From Oxytricha trifallax (lineage: Eukaryota; Ciliophora; Spirotrichea; Sporadotrichida; Oxytrichidae): DNA of 64,000 nucleotides. Below the pieces are notes generated by a model. It was given only the letters and a program-made list of their open reading frames with translations, had not been told where the DNA came from and did no database searches. The stretch lies in the NCBI GenBank assembly GCA_000711775.1, contig ARYC01000062.1, forward strand, positions 122,546-186,545, written 5' to 3'. Made by a program: the position numbers and the translations under genes. Shown here one piece after another: positions 50,800-61,789 of this stretch (positions are counted from its first letter, which is position 1; each line of letters opens with the position of its first letter).

Positions 50800-51266
50800 A
50801 TCTACTACTATAGTTTAAATAAATAAATATAAATTTTATTATATAGTATTTTATGTCGATTAGATTAATTGATAAATTAATTGATAATGCATCATATGGA
50901 ATTTTTCATGAGTTATTATTTTCATTTAGATATATTTTTATACTTTGGCAATTTTATTCAGATTTTATTGAACTTATTTGATTAGTTCATTTAATTGTAA
51001 GTATTAGTTTTTAATAAAGCAACTATCCCGAAATTTTATGAGTTTTGCAGCATTAAGTAATTGGTTTAATACATTAATTGTATTTCTTTTAGCATTTGAC
51101 TAAAATTACAAAGTATTTTAAATGTGAGTATAATATAATTATTTATTAAGGCTAATTAAATGTTAATTATAATTGTTTAATTTTATTGGCATTTCGGAAT
51201 AACATTTAAATAAAGTTCCTTCATTTTACCACTAATGTTTAAGTAACACTCTTTTGTTAGTTATCA
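50800..51266. other. AT-rich spacer
   Basis: Low-complexity AT-rich sequence between two coding-like blocks. No feature was recognised. Confidence 0.4.
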
Positions 51267-51668
51267 GTATTTGATACGCTAGATGCATCTGCTTAGAGTT
51301 ATTTTCGGGATAAAATCAAGCTTTATTAAAATATAAAATTACTCATTTATGCAGTTTCTTATCGTCAGTATTGCTTTTGTTTTAGATTATACCATAACTT
51401 ATTAAATAAAATAGGGAATATTCATGGCAGATTGTGTTATTGAATCATAATGAATGTAATTTAAAGGATAAACGAAAATAATAGTGAATATCAAAGCCAC
51501 TGTTTGAATCTACTTTCAACAGATGGCCTGAAAACTGTTTTACTTCTTTACTGCCAAAGTCGTATCCAAACTGAAAATAATATGTTGTCAATTAATATAT
51601 AATTAATGTATAAATTGCTTAATTCAGAGATAATTGACCTATCTACTTATTTACTATAACTTGCTTGA
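51267..51668 (+). CDS. Unknown protein, about 133 codons, one internal UGA
   Basis: The frame from 51267 is coding-like on both sides of a single in-frame TGA at 51441 and closes at TGA 51666. Segments such as VFDTLDASAQSYFRDKIKL (TAG as Gln) and NENNSEYQSHCLNLLSTDG are typical of a soluble protein. The start is not defined, since upstream in-frame sequence is AT-rich. Another frame after 51,484 also looks protein-like if TGA is Trp, so the assignment rests on the TGA-free run 51,444-51,665. No family was recognised. Confidence 0.45.
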
Positions 51669-52136
51669 TGTATTACAGCAATAAGTTACATTTTGTGATG
51701 ATTAGAGGCTGCTTACTTGATTTCCATTTAAATATAGATGATTTATTATGTATATTTGAGTTTGTTTTGTTTCATAGAAATCCATCCATTTCAAAAATAA
51801 AAAGACTTAACTTGTAATGCCAAATATTACTTATAATTATAAAACCTTAAATATATGTACTCAAAGTAAATTGAAATGATCAAGTACTGATTTATTTAGA
51901 TTAGGTCAATTCATGTTATCGTTCAATTCCCCGCTTGCAGGTGCTATGATCCAGACCAAAGTAAAAAACTTAAAAATAGATTAGACAACTTTTATCAATC
52001 GTTGTAATATTCCAAAATAAACGCACTAGTTCTCCATTCTCCTATCATTAGAAATTCAATTAATTATATAAATTAAATAATAAATATGAAGTTCAATTCA
52101 ATATCAAAATCTTAATTTGTATAAATCAATTTTTTA
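51669..52136. other. AT-rich spacer
   Basis: AT-rich. The piece around 51,900-51,960 is slightly less AT-rich, but no frame was assigned. Confidence 0.35.
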
Positions 52137-52664
52137 ATGACACCAAACTCAAAATTTTAAAAAGAAGTTTATAGTAGGATCAGTAATCGTTGGCAAACCA
52201 ACATTTTCATCTTAAATCGTTATCATTCGTAGGACAATGCTGTTTACCTGGTAGTTTCTTATGCGTCACTCTTGATATCTTCTGAGCAAGCGGTTGCAAG
52301 AAGAATTTTATAAAGTCAATTTAATAATTAGATGATGAAACTTTAAATTATTCAAAATTTATAGTGGAAAAAACTACCCACATTTGATATTGAAAATATT
52401 TACTTTCATTTATAGCTAATAACAAAAGATTTCTCTGCGTTATTTTAATTAAATGCTTGTATTCTGTTATTTAGCAGCTTGTTCATTTTTATCAAAAGAA
52501 TATTAACATTTTTATTTAATTTTGCTCAATATATGAGCTTCAAAGTTTGCATTAAATTTGAATTTATTTTCTGCTTTTGCGTAAATTATTCACGGATGTA
52601 AGTCTGTGGTTAGGCCAATCAATCATTCAAACAGCATACTAATGAGTAGTTTAATTTTTAATGA
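52137..52664 (+). CDS. Two-helix membrane protein, unknown family, 175 codons
   Basis: ATG 52137 opens 175 codons with no TGA, closing at TAA-TGA (52659-52664). In the standard code it would be broken many times by TAA/TAG, here read as Gln. The N-terminal 100 residues look soluble (SRISNRWQTNIFILNRYHSQ; SYASLLISSEQAVARRILQ). Two hydrophobic stretches follow, LNACILLFSSLFIFIKRIL and IKFEFIFCFCVN, which look like membrane helices, and the tail is Gln/Asn-rich. The clean start, clean stop and lack of TGA make this one of the best gene calls in the window. The function is unknown. Confidence 0.6.
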
Positions 52665-53579
52665 TACATTTTTATTATGCATCAATATGTTTGTAAAATT
52701 TTATATATAATCCATGATTTTGGTGTTCATACTATAGTTGTTATCGTATTAATCTTTACTCCTTCATTTATAATAATTGATTCATAATATTCAACTTTCA
52801 TTCTTCACTTAAAAAATTGTGATAAAAAATGATAATAGTGTTGTTATGCAAGGAAATAAATCAATTAATTGAGTAATCAAGCCAATAAATAGGTTTTTTC
52901 TTGCTAAATTAAACAGCAGGCATTTTTATTGATCTTTAATAGTCTATTTTATACAATTAAGTTATCTTAATTATTCTTTTAAATTTTTATGTTGATTCTA
53001 GAAGTTTAAATAAATTTTGAGTTAATTATTACAACAAAAAATTTGCTGTAATTTAAATTAATCAATTTAAATTAATTCATATTGGAAGTAAAATGCTTCA
53101 ATGAACTTTTTGTCATCAATTTTCTCACTGTAAAGATATTTTAAAAGGTATTATGAGAAATTAGTGAGAATATTATAAAAATCAGATAAAACTATGAGTA
53201 GAGTAGACTGATAAACATGCTACTGAGATGAATATTAATGATAGCAAAAATTAAATTGAATAAAGAATTTTATAGTTTTTATTAAATCAAGGGTATTAAA
53301 TATGAACGTTAGATAAAATTATAAGGTTAACAGGAAGAGAAAATTATTTTAAAAAATCTAGTCGGTTTCATATAATTTATTTTCAAATATTTAAAGACTA
53401 TTATTCATTAAGCAATTATAAATGGCTTTTAATGAAAGAAATATTAGTTAAAAGGGGTCACGAAAACAAAAATAAAGAATTACAATTATTAACTACTTCA
53501 AATTAATTAGTATGTTACCAATTTAAGAAATAGTCTTTTTATGCAAAAATTATGAATTCATCTTCATTTACTCCTCACT
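52665..53579. other. AT-rich spacer
   Basis: AT-rich DNA with no coding composition and no repeat recognised. Confidence 0.45.
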
Positions 53580-54200
53580 ATGATAAAATAATTGAATTAG
53601 CTTCTTGCATTTAATCATTTCATCTAGTTATACCTTTATGCAGATAAAATTGTCGCTTTTTCATTTGTTTTCTTCATAAAATCATCCGCAGCTTCCATTC
53701 AATCTTTACTTTAAACCTATTCTCTCTCGTAATCTGCATTATCTGTTCAATGATCTTCTATGTAGGCAAGCTTACTTCCCAATATTATGTCAATTAAAAT
53801 CTTACAAAATATACACTCTTTATCAAAGAAAGTTACTGAGTACTCGATTAAGCTACAGTCTCATAAGTCTAATTTTACTTTGATTTCTTGCCTGCTCTTC
53901 TCCTCGCTTTAACTAAGCCTTTAAACTTATTTAATTCGCTCTTTTCTTTTAAATGTACCAGAGAATATCATAAAAGCATTCGTTGTTTAGATTAAGCCGT
54001 TCAAATAGTTAACGATAGAGTTGTTTCATAGCTTTAACAAGGTAAATCTGGTAAAAGTAAAGCCATTTATCTAGGTAATCGAAGCAATAATAACTAATTA
54101 CTAATTTATATAGTTTATCCCTTTTCTCTAACCTAATGTCGCCAAAGTTTGCTAGTAAAGAATTCAATGTAGAAGCAATCAAACTTACTGTATAAATTGA
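53580..54200 (+). CDS. Unknown protein, 206 residues, Gln-rich by reassigned codons
   Basis: ATG 53580 starts a frame that closes at TGA 54198, with one internal TGA at 53751 and 148 TGA-free codons after it. Many TAA/TAG are read as Gln. If 53751 is a stop, a second ATG at 53760 gives a 146-residue protein. It contains hydrophobic segments (LISCLLFSSLQ) and charged helical ones (SKKVTEYSIKLQSHKSN; PENIIKAFVVQIKPF). The strand is C-rich at third positions compared with its spacers. No family was recognised. Confidence 0.55.
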
Positions 54201-54597
54201 AATAATTTGTTTGTAAATCCATGCTACTTTTATTGATTCTTAATTTTTTAATAAATTAGACAATTGATTATAATTTAATAAGTAATATTTTATTTGTGCT
54301 ATGAATTAATTAAAGAATTTTTAATATTAATAATAAGTAAAATTGATTAAATTGTAACTTAAAACTATATAAATATAAAAGCATATGATTAATCAAGATA
54401 TACAATTATAGAAGTCAATCAACCACAAATTATAAAAACTTTGGTCCGATAAATATCAATTATTAACCAAAAATAATTGTGTAATTTAAAAAAAAATCAT
54501 CGCTGCTAATGAATTTTATATGGGAACGATCCTAAAATGTAGGTCTCACAAGCAAACAAAAACTTTAATTAATTGCCTTTAATAGGAAGAAAGATTA
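54201..54597. other. AT-rich spacer
   Basis: AT-rich low-complexity sequence. Nothing was recognised. Confidence 0.4.
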
Positions 54598-54696
54598 AAT
54601 AGAGTGATAGTCACAATTACTCGAATAAATAATGATAGATTTAATTACATAAAAAATGAAGGTAAGAAGTATTCTGTGGCCTCTATAATGTCATGA
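54598..54696 (+). CDS. Short coding segment, probable exon
   Basis: This short frame (RVIVTITRINNDRFNYIKNE) reaches TGA at 54694 and looks coding by composition. It lies just before a longer frame starting near 54,735 and may be its upstream exon. Too short to assign. Confidence 0.35.
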   Translation, partial: NRVIVTITRINNDRFNYIKNEGKKYSVASIMS

Positions 54697-54734
54697 TCAT
54701 GCTTTTTATGATCAAAATACCTATGAGACTAGTT

Positions 54735-55529
54735 TTGATTTTACCTCCAGAAGATAGCCATGATGATGCCTTGTTACCACTTCAATATAGCTAAATATGC
54801 CTATTTATGCTAATATACATGGAAGGATATACTAAACTATACATTTAATATTTACAAAAACTTGCATGCTTTGCGGTAGCTACAATCACGGCTAATAAAA
54901 TTAAAGAAAATAAATGTCTATCCACTCCATTTATCAGTCATAAAGATTCCATGCGACTATTTAAAATTATACATGCAATTTCTAGAGATTTTTTCTTTCA
55001 ATATTAAAAATAATATAATTAATTTGATTAGTATTTATTTAAAAATATAATTGTTTAATCTCTCTGAAAACAACTTAAAAACTATAATGCCTTAAATGGC
55101 AGGGTATTACTCATATTGCCTAGGAGTATTACCTCCCTTCTCTTAAGATTTTACTCTTTTAAATATTACTTTGGTTTTAGTCTCTCTGGCGCATTAGTTA
55201 ATAACAGTTCAAATATACTTTTTAGTGTTACAGTCTCCATTACTACTGAATCAAGTATAATTGCATTTCTATATTATAGTGTTTTTAATAGAAAATTCAT
55301 GAAAAATAAGGAAATTATCTTAATTAAAAATGAAAAGTTAGTATTTGAATAAGAATACTTAATAATATAAATGGATATGTATAAAGTAGAAGAGCTTTTC
55401 ATCTCTACAGTGATCCTCATATATATCTCCAACAGCATTAATGAATTTTCTATTACCCTTGTCTTTCTACTGTTCTCTGTACTGTCGACTTGAGTTTATT
55501 TGCACGCTTACTGGACAAGAACTAGTCTT
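54735..55529 (+). CDS. Multi-helix membrane protein, unknown family
   Basis: One frame runs 110 codons without TGA from 54735 to 55065 and, reading that TGA as Trp, continues in the same phase to TGA 55491 and about 55,529. The first part is soluble (PPEDSHDDALLPLQYSQ; AVATITANKIKENKC). From 55,110 it is membrane-like: RFYSFKYYFGFSLSGALVNN, TTESSIIAFLYYSVF, then after a charged stretch (NKEIILIKNEKLVFEQE) FISTVILIYISNSINEF and FSITLVFLLFSVLST. Two TAA in the charged stretch are Gln. This pattern suggests a polytopic membrane protein with at least three helices. No family signature was recognised. Confidence 0.5.
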
Positions 55530-56548
55530 TAAATAATTTAAAGATATTAAAATTGTAACTTACATAAAATAGATGAATGCTTAGTTCCATCATCTTCATC
55601 ATGTTAATTTTTCATTTTTAAATTAATTTAATAAATTATCTATTTCCTTATATATATATATATATATATTATGATTCCAAGAATAAAGTTAAATTGCTTA
55701 AAGTGTAAACTCATTCCATCCCCAGCACTTAGACTTTGTTGTTAATAAATGTCGTTGTTTTTAGTTCTTTCCATTACATGTGCCAAAAATTTTTCAAGAA
55801 ATGTATCTTTATAGGCAGGCTCCCTTGCTACTCTCACGTTATTTACTGATAGTATTTCATTATCCTCTCTAAAGTAGTTCTCACAAAATTTCTCACTCTG
55901 ATGTACACTTTCATTAGCTTTGAATTGGCCTCTAAAAGTATAAAATTACATAATCTCACTGTTTTACTTCAGATAGGTTGTAAAGTTTTGCATCGATCTA
56001 ATCTAATAAGCCTGTCGAATCTGACATTGCTTGCGATTTTAGCTAGCATATTTGATTCATCTATATAAATAAGTTTAATTAATCTTAAGTATACTATAAA
56101 TTCTCTTGTTAAATGTTGTTGCTTCATGATGCATATCTTGATTTTCTTATCGAAATTTATCTAACAAATGAAAAATAATATCCAGTCAAACTACAGAAAA
56201 AATTGTGAATTGTCAAGTCATTTATATACAAACTTTATATATATATTTAGTAGTGATGAAATTCTTACCACAATTTTTAATAAATTTATTTGATTTATTA
56301 TTTTATTGTATGCTACTTTTTATTTATTTATACTACTTTGGTATGAAGTAATAAATTTATATAATTTTTCTGCTTGGTACCAATAATTATATTAATTTAA
56401 TTATTTTGATTTGATAATAAATTTCATAAGGAAAGTAAAATGATTCTGAAATTACTTTTCTATCAATGTTAAATTAAGTTTATTTTTGTTTTTAAATATG
56501 AAGCAAGTATAATTGAAAAGTGGAGGTAGTGACAAATAAATTCAAATA
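55530..56548. other. AT-rich spacer with (TA)9 tract
   Basis: AT-rich DNA. A (TA)n tract lies at about 55,650-55,668. No gene was recognised until the ARF remnant. Confidence 0.45.
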
Positions 56549-57040
56549 GAAAGACTTATTGTAAAGAAAGAAATGAGAATTCTCATAGTCAGTGTCGATG
56601 CTACTGATAAATACTACAATCCTCTACAATCTCAAGCTCAGTGAGGTCGTCACATCTATTCCAATTATTGGCTTCAATATCGAGACTGTTGACTAAAATA
56701 AAATCAATTTTACAGAGTGGTATGGAGGCGTTAAAGACAAGATCAAACTTCTCTGGAGACTTATAGTACTAGTACATCTAAGGTCTTATCTTCGTCGATT
56801 ACTCCATTAATAGAGATAGAGTTGATGATGTGAAAGAAGAGCTCAACAAGATGATGAGGGAAGAGGAATTAATGAAGCAGTTCACTTGGTATTCGCCAAC
56901 AAGCAAGATCTTCTAGGAGTTATGATTGATCAGAAATAACTGATAAACTCGGTCTTCACACAGTCAGAGGTTGAATTTGGTGCATCTCAAGCACTTGCAC
57001 CGTTACTGGAGATTGTTTCTACGAAGGTCTCGATTGGATT
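56549..57040 (+). pseudogene. ARF-family small GTPase pseudogene
   Basis: Translation in shifting frames follows ARF from the KKEMRIL motif (56564-56584), through [19 protein letters not shown], a GLIF strand, FANKQDL (the NKxD guanine motif) and EITDKLGLH to the C-terminal YEGLDW (ends 57,037). No intron interrupts it. At least four indels break the frame: near 56,610, 56,764, 56,875 and 56,921. The P-loop GxxxxGK reads SVDATDK, losing both glycines, and the WDVGGQ switch reads WYGGVK, so no GTPase activity is expected. TGA stands at an ARF Arg position. The two Gln of the ARF YQNTQG stretch are TAG (56770) and TAA (56779), showing the ancestral gene used UAR as Gln. ARF normally recruits coat proteins in vesicle traffic. 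Confidence 0.9.
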
Positions 57041-57696
57041 TAAATCCACATTTTCACTTAGTGAAATAATAAAAGTTATTTCAGTTTGTATACTCTTCTA
57101 TGAAGTGTGTAATCGTTTAAATAATCTATCACTCTTAAATATAGGGAACATTTGCTTTTCCTTGTTAGTATATATTTAATTCAGAGAGTTATATGTTTAA
57201 AATAAATCACTTTTTTTAAGTACTAATATGAGAAATTTCTAATTATATTGTTATTTGAATTTATTTGTATCTTTCTCCACATTTCAATTATACTTGCTTG
57301 ATATTATTATAAAAATAATTATTCCTATGTTTAAAATTACTTTTTTTAAAGATAAGTTGCTCTATTAAGAATTGAAATAAATTTATACTAATCTTACAAA
57401 TGTGAATAAATTTAATAATATTTTAATGGAGAAATCATTTAATATTAATAGATTTATTTCATTTAAATTTTTATATAATTTAATTAATATTTTATTATAA
57501 GTATTGGGACCAAGTAGTAAAAAATATATATTAATTTTACTATTTCATTCCAAAATAATAGATTTATAATTAAAAAATCAAACAAAACTTAAAAATTTTA
57601 TTACAATTATTATTATTATTGAATGCTATACGGAAATTAATACAGGGGCTCAAGCTAGCTAGATAGAGAGAATCAGATATTAATACTTTGAATTAA
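57041..57696. other. AT-rich spacer
   Basis: AT-rich DNA between the ARF remnant and the next coding-like block. A short ATT repeat is at about 57,608-57,620. No feature was recognised. Confidence 0.45.
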
Positions 57697-58182
57697 GGCG
57701 ATCATTTTCATCTGTCCAAGGGGAAGTTGTCCAATATACTGGACTGACCAGTCACCGTGCACGTTCACTGATTGCCTTGGGTAAGTTTCATGTAGTCTTT
57801 CGCTACTTCGCATGTTTTATCTGGTCACTTTTTTCAATTTGCTTTTTCTGTGAGTGCTAATGTTCAGGTCAAACCCCTTCTAGGCAAAGACTTATTGTTT
57901 GATTATTGAGGGGTGAAAACCCCGAGGAATATTCTACTAAAGTTTTATTATTTATGCCAGGTTTTTTCCTCCCTTTTTTCAACAAATATAGTACAATTTG
58001 AGATCCGAGCTGTCAGTCTCTTAACTCCTACCATATCCTTAATGCACTCAACCCCCAAATTGCAAGGATAAGAGTATCATTCAGTTTTAACACGACTTAT
58101 ATGATCAATGTCAACGTTTTTATTGGCTTAGTCCCCCTCTACACCTTGCCTGACGGATTATGATGAGGTTCTCAGATCCTGA
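57697..58182 (+). CDS. Unknown protein segment, about 160 codons
   Basis: The frame from 57697 is GNN-rich with mixed composition (SANVQVKPLLGKDLLFDYW, then FEIRAVSLLTPTISL and LTDYDEVLRS) to TGA at 58180. TGA is also in frame at 57745, 57769, 57907 and 58102 and must be Trp if this is one protein; TAA/TAG are Gln. A perfect GGGG-6 nt-CCCC inverted repeat at 57910-57923 lies inside the coding part. The start is undefined. No family was recognised, and with four TGA a decayed gene is the alternative. Confidence 0.4.
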
Positions 58183-58633
58183 ATTTTATTATAATAATGT
58201 TTTCATTTTGGTTTAATATAATTTTAATACATTTAAGGATTTACTCAACGTCAATTCTCTATTGCACTTTTGACTGATTGATCAGTATTCTATTTTTTAC
58301 CGTGTAATTTAATGCAGATTAAAGAGTATAACTAATACTTAGTATAATTATGACTTATTTTTTTCTTATTTATATATAATTGATATAATTGCTAAAGATG
58401 CTCCTTGAGAGAATAGTATTAAATGTTATAAAAATATATGGTTTCCTTATATTTCTAACTTACTTACCATCCTAAGCAGATATACGGGCTTCCGCAAAAT
58501 ATTTATTATAGTAGTTTTTGCCGCAATTTGCTTTTAAAATTGCAAAAGTTCCTTGTTTTGCTATAGTTAAAATTAATTAATTGTAATAACAACCATTATA
58601 CTTTCAAGTTTGTTTGACCATACATTCCATATA
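58183..58633. other. AT-rich spacer
   Basis: AT-rich. No coding composition was recognised. Confidence 0.4.
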
Positions 58634-58906
58634 TTGCAATAAGTTATCTCTTCCAAGAATCAAGATTATCAACTGACAGCTCATGCAATTTTTACTCTCA
58701 AGTTTAGCTCCTCTTTATTGCGCACTTTGTATGCTTCTTTTGCTTATTTCTCTAGTAAGACTGTTTTGTTTTTTATTAGACGTGAGATTATAAAATATCG
58801 AGCAAGTCAAAGGTTTCAGAGCAGAAGCTCTTATATTTTTTCTATTGCTTTGGGGATAAGAACTCATACTGCAGCAAAGCGATATATTCATCTATAATGT
58901 TTATGA
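58634..58906 (+). CDS. Unknown Ser/Phe/Arg-rich protein segment
   Basis: About 90 codons without TGA closing at TGA 58904, with only two TAR codons. There is no in-frame ATG, so it is probably an exon. It reads AHAIFTLKFSSSLLRTLYAS, then a basic part (FFIRREIIKYRASQRFQSRS) and IALGIRTHTAAKRYIH. It is less AT-rich than its surroundings. No family was recognised. Confidence 0.42.
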
Positions 58907-59446
58907 TTACTATTACTGATATGAATGAAATTGTAGCATAAGGATGATATATATATATAATATATGATAATTATTATATTAACGAATTAATATAAATCAT
59001 ATTGAATGTAAGACTAGTTAAAGAACTTTATAATAATGCAATGACCCTTGGTAATTTCATAAATCAGAAGGTCACTAATATGTATTGAATAAGCAGTAAT
59101 AATTTTGAAAAAGCAATAATAAATCATATTTTATTTTATAGAATTAATTTAAAAACTCATTTAAAGTTTTCAATTTCAAAACAAAGTAACACCATTTTAA
59201 ACCAATTTTTTTATGAAATTAATTATCAAGTAAATAAATTAAATTTTCTAAATATTGAAATATTGTCTAAAAAGGGTCTTTCCTGCAATAAGCAATAAAT
59301 TCAAATCTCCAGGCAGTTAGAATGTTTTTATTCTTTAATTTCTAATGATATTTTCAAAATACAATAATTGTGATAAAACCATAAGAGTAAAATTTGAAAT
59401 TAAATAAAAACTATATTTATATTATTATTATTATTATTATTATTTA

Positions 59447-59503
<57 letters not shown>

Positions 59504-59642
59504 TTTTGTTAGCTTTATAAATAATTAATATAGTACAATTTATAAATAGGCCCTTAATCAAAATACTAAGCGTGATTTGATTAAATTTTATTTATACCTA
59601 TCTCCTAATATTTAAACAATTTTGCGTTCAATCTACATCCTT
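58907..59642. other. AT-rich spacer with TTA microsatellite
   Basis: AT-rich DNA holding the TTA repeat listed separately. No gene was recognised until about 59,620. Confidence 0.45.
59420..59502. repeat. (TTA)n trinucleotide microsatellite
   Basis: About 27 TTA units with one TTTATA interruption near 59,442. Simple sequence repeat in a spacer. Confidence 0.95.
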
Positions 59643-60020
59643 GATGCTCAGGCGGATTACAGGGTGACTAGGACCATCATTAACTTCCTTTCACCATCAC
59701 CAGTGGAACTCGACTAGTAAGTGCTGCAGACCCACCTTCATGCTCTTCTCGCGCCGTCGCATATTCCTGAAGCTATCATTTTCTAAATACAATTGAGATG
59801 CTTACTGGATAATATGACCCCTAGTAAGAGATCTAAAAAAAAGAAAGTAGCCTCGCTTTAACCATCTTTGGCGACAACGTTATTGCGCACTTTATAAAGA
59901 TGGTAGACTCAAAGGGGTAATTATAGAAGTGAGTACGTAAGCTAACATTTCTGGAAGATGATGTCAATTAGAGTAAGATAGAGGCAAGGAAGACGATGGA
60001 GGCCACTATTTGATAAGTGG
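59643..60020 (+). CDS. Basic, Gln/Leu-rich coding segment
   Basis: From about 59,620 a frame runs 126 codons from 59643 without TGA to 60021, with TAA/TAG as Gln. It starts DAQADYRVTRTIINFLSPS, has a basic patch (SKRSKKKKVAS) that resembles a nuclear localisation signal, and ends in an Arg-rich helix-like part (RVRQRQGRRWRPLF). The neighbouring frames look less coding up to about 59,950. After that the coding signal moves to the frame of 59,962-60,749, so an intron or frameshift lies near 59,930-60,010. The function is unknown. Confidence 0.42.
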
Positions 60021-60749
60021 TGAACTTTACACAAATGAAGACGCGCCCAAGGCAAGAGTTGAGGGTCTTATACAATACATAAAGAGAACTACTTTAATGG
60101 CTGTGGAAGAAAACACAATTGATGCGACTTTACGACTTCCTAATGATAATTAGCAGGAGAGACATCCTCAGCAGAGAATGAGCTGATCCTTTACCAAGGT
60201 ACTCATCCTTGGGCTACTTATCTCCCTACTTGAGCAATAATCTGAGCAAACTCGTAAAAAAATTGAACATAAAATAAATAAATAATAAAATTCAACCAAC
60301 CCACAAATAACCGTTAGAAAAGAAGTTGATTAATAAATCAGCATTGCAATGCTAACGGACGCCCGACTCCAAGATATGTGTATTAAGGTGACCATAGATA
60401 AGAAGTGCCTCCAAAACTACTACCTAACGACGCTATCATTACTATATACAGCTGAGAGAATAGAGCAAGACGCCCAACAGGAGAAGGTAAACTTGATAAT
60501 ACTAGGTCTGGAAGCCATTGAACGGTCAAGGGAGTCTCGACTCAAGGAAGAGACTGATACTCAGGAATGCTGCCAGCACAAAATATTTAAGGACTCGGTT
60601 GTTCCAGAAAACAAGATTCAAGAAGCATTCAAGGTACTACCTGCTAAGGCCCGAGGTAAACGGCAACATTTAAAAACTTAAAGCAAGCTGCGACCTCAAG
60701 TTCAGAGATTATTCAATGCAACTAATGATATAATCATAATTAAAAATAA
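59962..60749 (+). CDS. Acidic/charged protein, unknown, about 260 codons
   Basis: A single frame from 59962 to about 60,749 with one TGA at 60184. It includes the standard-code frame 60349-60681 in its second half. Strong GNN enrichment is clear in 60,000-60,180 (SGELYTNEDAPKARVEGLIQ; MAVEENTIDATLRLPNDN). The second half is a charged, helical protein with coiled-coil character (SLLYTAERIEQDAQQEKVN; SRESRLKEETDTQE) and a basic end (LPAKARGKRQHLKT). With TAA at 60679 read as Gln it continues to about 60,740. An AT-rich gap and then another exon follow. No family was recognised. Confidence 0.55.
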
Positions 60750-60877
60750 GTAATATATTAACTATTTTTAAAACATAATATAGTTATAAGTATTCGTATT
60801 GATCAGACGCAGGTGGAGGTGGGCCACTCACATAAAATGCAAGTTACAAAAAGCATATTTTTAATTTTATTTTTATA

Positions 60878-60991
60878 GTGATCCTACCTGGTAAGACCAT
60901 AGACACAGCTGGACTGGTGCCTCGCAATACCGTAGACAGAGGGGACTTAAATAATGAAATTGATGATGACGAAGAAGATGAGGAAGAATAG
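60878..60991 (+). CDS. Exon encoding an acidic tail
   Basis: Preceded by a classic 3' splice-like run, TTTTTAATTTTATTTTTATAG, ending at 60877. It reads VILPGKTIDTAGLVPRNTV followed by a strongly acidic run (NNEIDDDEEDEEE) and a Gln codon written TAG. The frame differs from the preceding block, which an intron would explain. A piece of less AT-rich DNA at about 60,805-60,850 (TQVEVGHSHKMQV) may be another small exon. Acidic tails of this kind are common in nuclear and chaperone-type proteins, but no assignment is made. Confidence 0.48.
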   Translation: MILPGKTIDTAGLVPRNTVDRGDLNNEIDDDEEDEEE

Positions 60992-61059
60992 CACTAATCA
61001 GAGAGATTTCAATTTTTTGATTTTAATAATAAATTTTAGTATTAATGTGATTAATGTGA

Positions 61060-61431
61060 TTAGAATAAATAATATTTAAAAGTGTTTATATTATAAATTA
61101 TAAATGTCTTTGCAAAGGCAAAAATCTATTCAATGACACTCTTTACTAAGCGCACTCTCAAAAGGATTCTGAGGTAGAGAATAGCTTTTAAAACCAGAAA
61201 TGTATACGCAGGCAGTTGGTCTGCATGCGTATTGAGAGGGAGGAGGAGGTATACATGGCTGAATACTCGTCTCTGGAGACTGCAGAGCAAGTCAATAAAT
61301 TTGTGTAGGAATATACGACTGTTGAGAAAGGCCCACTCTATAAGATATTTGACTTCAGGTCTCAAATCACTAGGTTTCTCAGGTGTAATGGAGATTGTGG
61401 CAGATATTTACCGAATAGTGAAATTCTTTGA
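61060..61431 (+). CDS. Charged coding segment, unknown
   Basis: The frame runs 123 codons without TGA to 61429, with TAA/TAG as Gln four times. The core is clearly coding: QAHSQKDSEVENSFQNQK, MRIEREEEVYMAEYSSLE, then EYTTVEKGPLYKIFDF. After about 61,360 the coding pattern weakens and shifts to other frames. Overlapping standard-code frames on both strands here are shadows. It probably belongs with the surrounding acidic segments. Confidence 0.5.
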
Positions 61432-61690
61432 CTTGCACATCTTTTGAGGGCATTTTTGGCCATCCTCACTATGAAATCACGAATCATCTATTCCCCATTC
61501 CATGTGCCAATCAGTTATCACTCGTATTTGAAGTTTATCTAAGCCTGGAAAATACTTGTCTGTGTCGTAGATTACAGGAGGATGCGTCTTTTCAAGGACT
61601 ATCAAATGATTATCTTTGCAGAGCCTCAATGCTGTTTTTACGCTCAAATTCATGTGCAAAACTAATTTGGTAAGTTTGGCAAACGTTTAG
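61432..61690 (+). CDS. Coding segment in a third frame
   Basis: This frame has no stop of any kind from 61428 to TAA 61671. It reads SFEGIFGHPHYEITNHLFP, then SLVFEVYLSLENTC and RLQEDASFQGLSNDYLC. Acidic residues and G-rich first positions support it over the other two frames. It follows the previous block with a frame change at about 61,380-61,430. Probable exon or decayed part of the same gene. Confidence 0.45.
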
Positions 61691-61789
61691 TATTAAAATA
61701 TTTAATAGTCAAATTAAAGCCTAATTCTAAATTATTAAAAACGAAGATGCTCTATTAAATTAGATAATTAAAATGTTGAAATTAGTAAT

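Noticed and set aside
57910-57923. GGGGTGAAAACCCC, resembling ciliate telomere-type G4T4/C4A4 motifs
   Set aside because: Single occurrence inside a coding-like stretch, not tandem, and a simple inverted repeat; no telomere or telomere-bearing transposon end.
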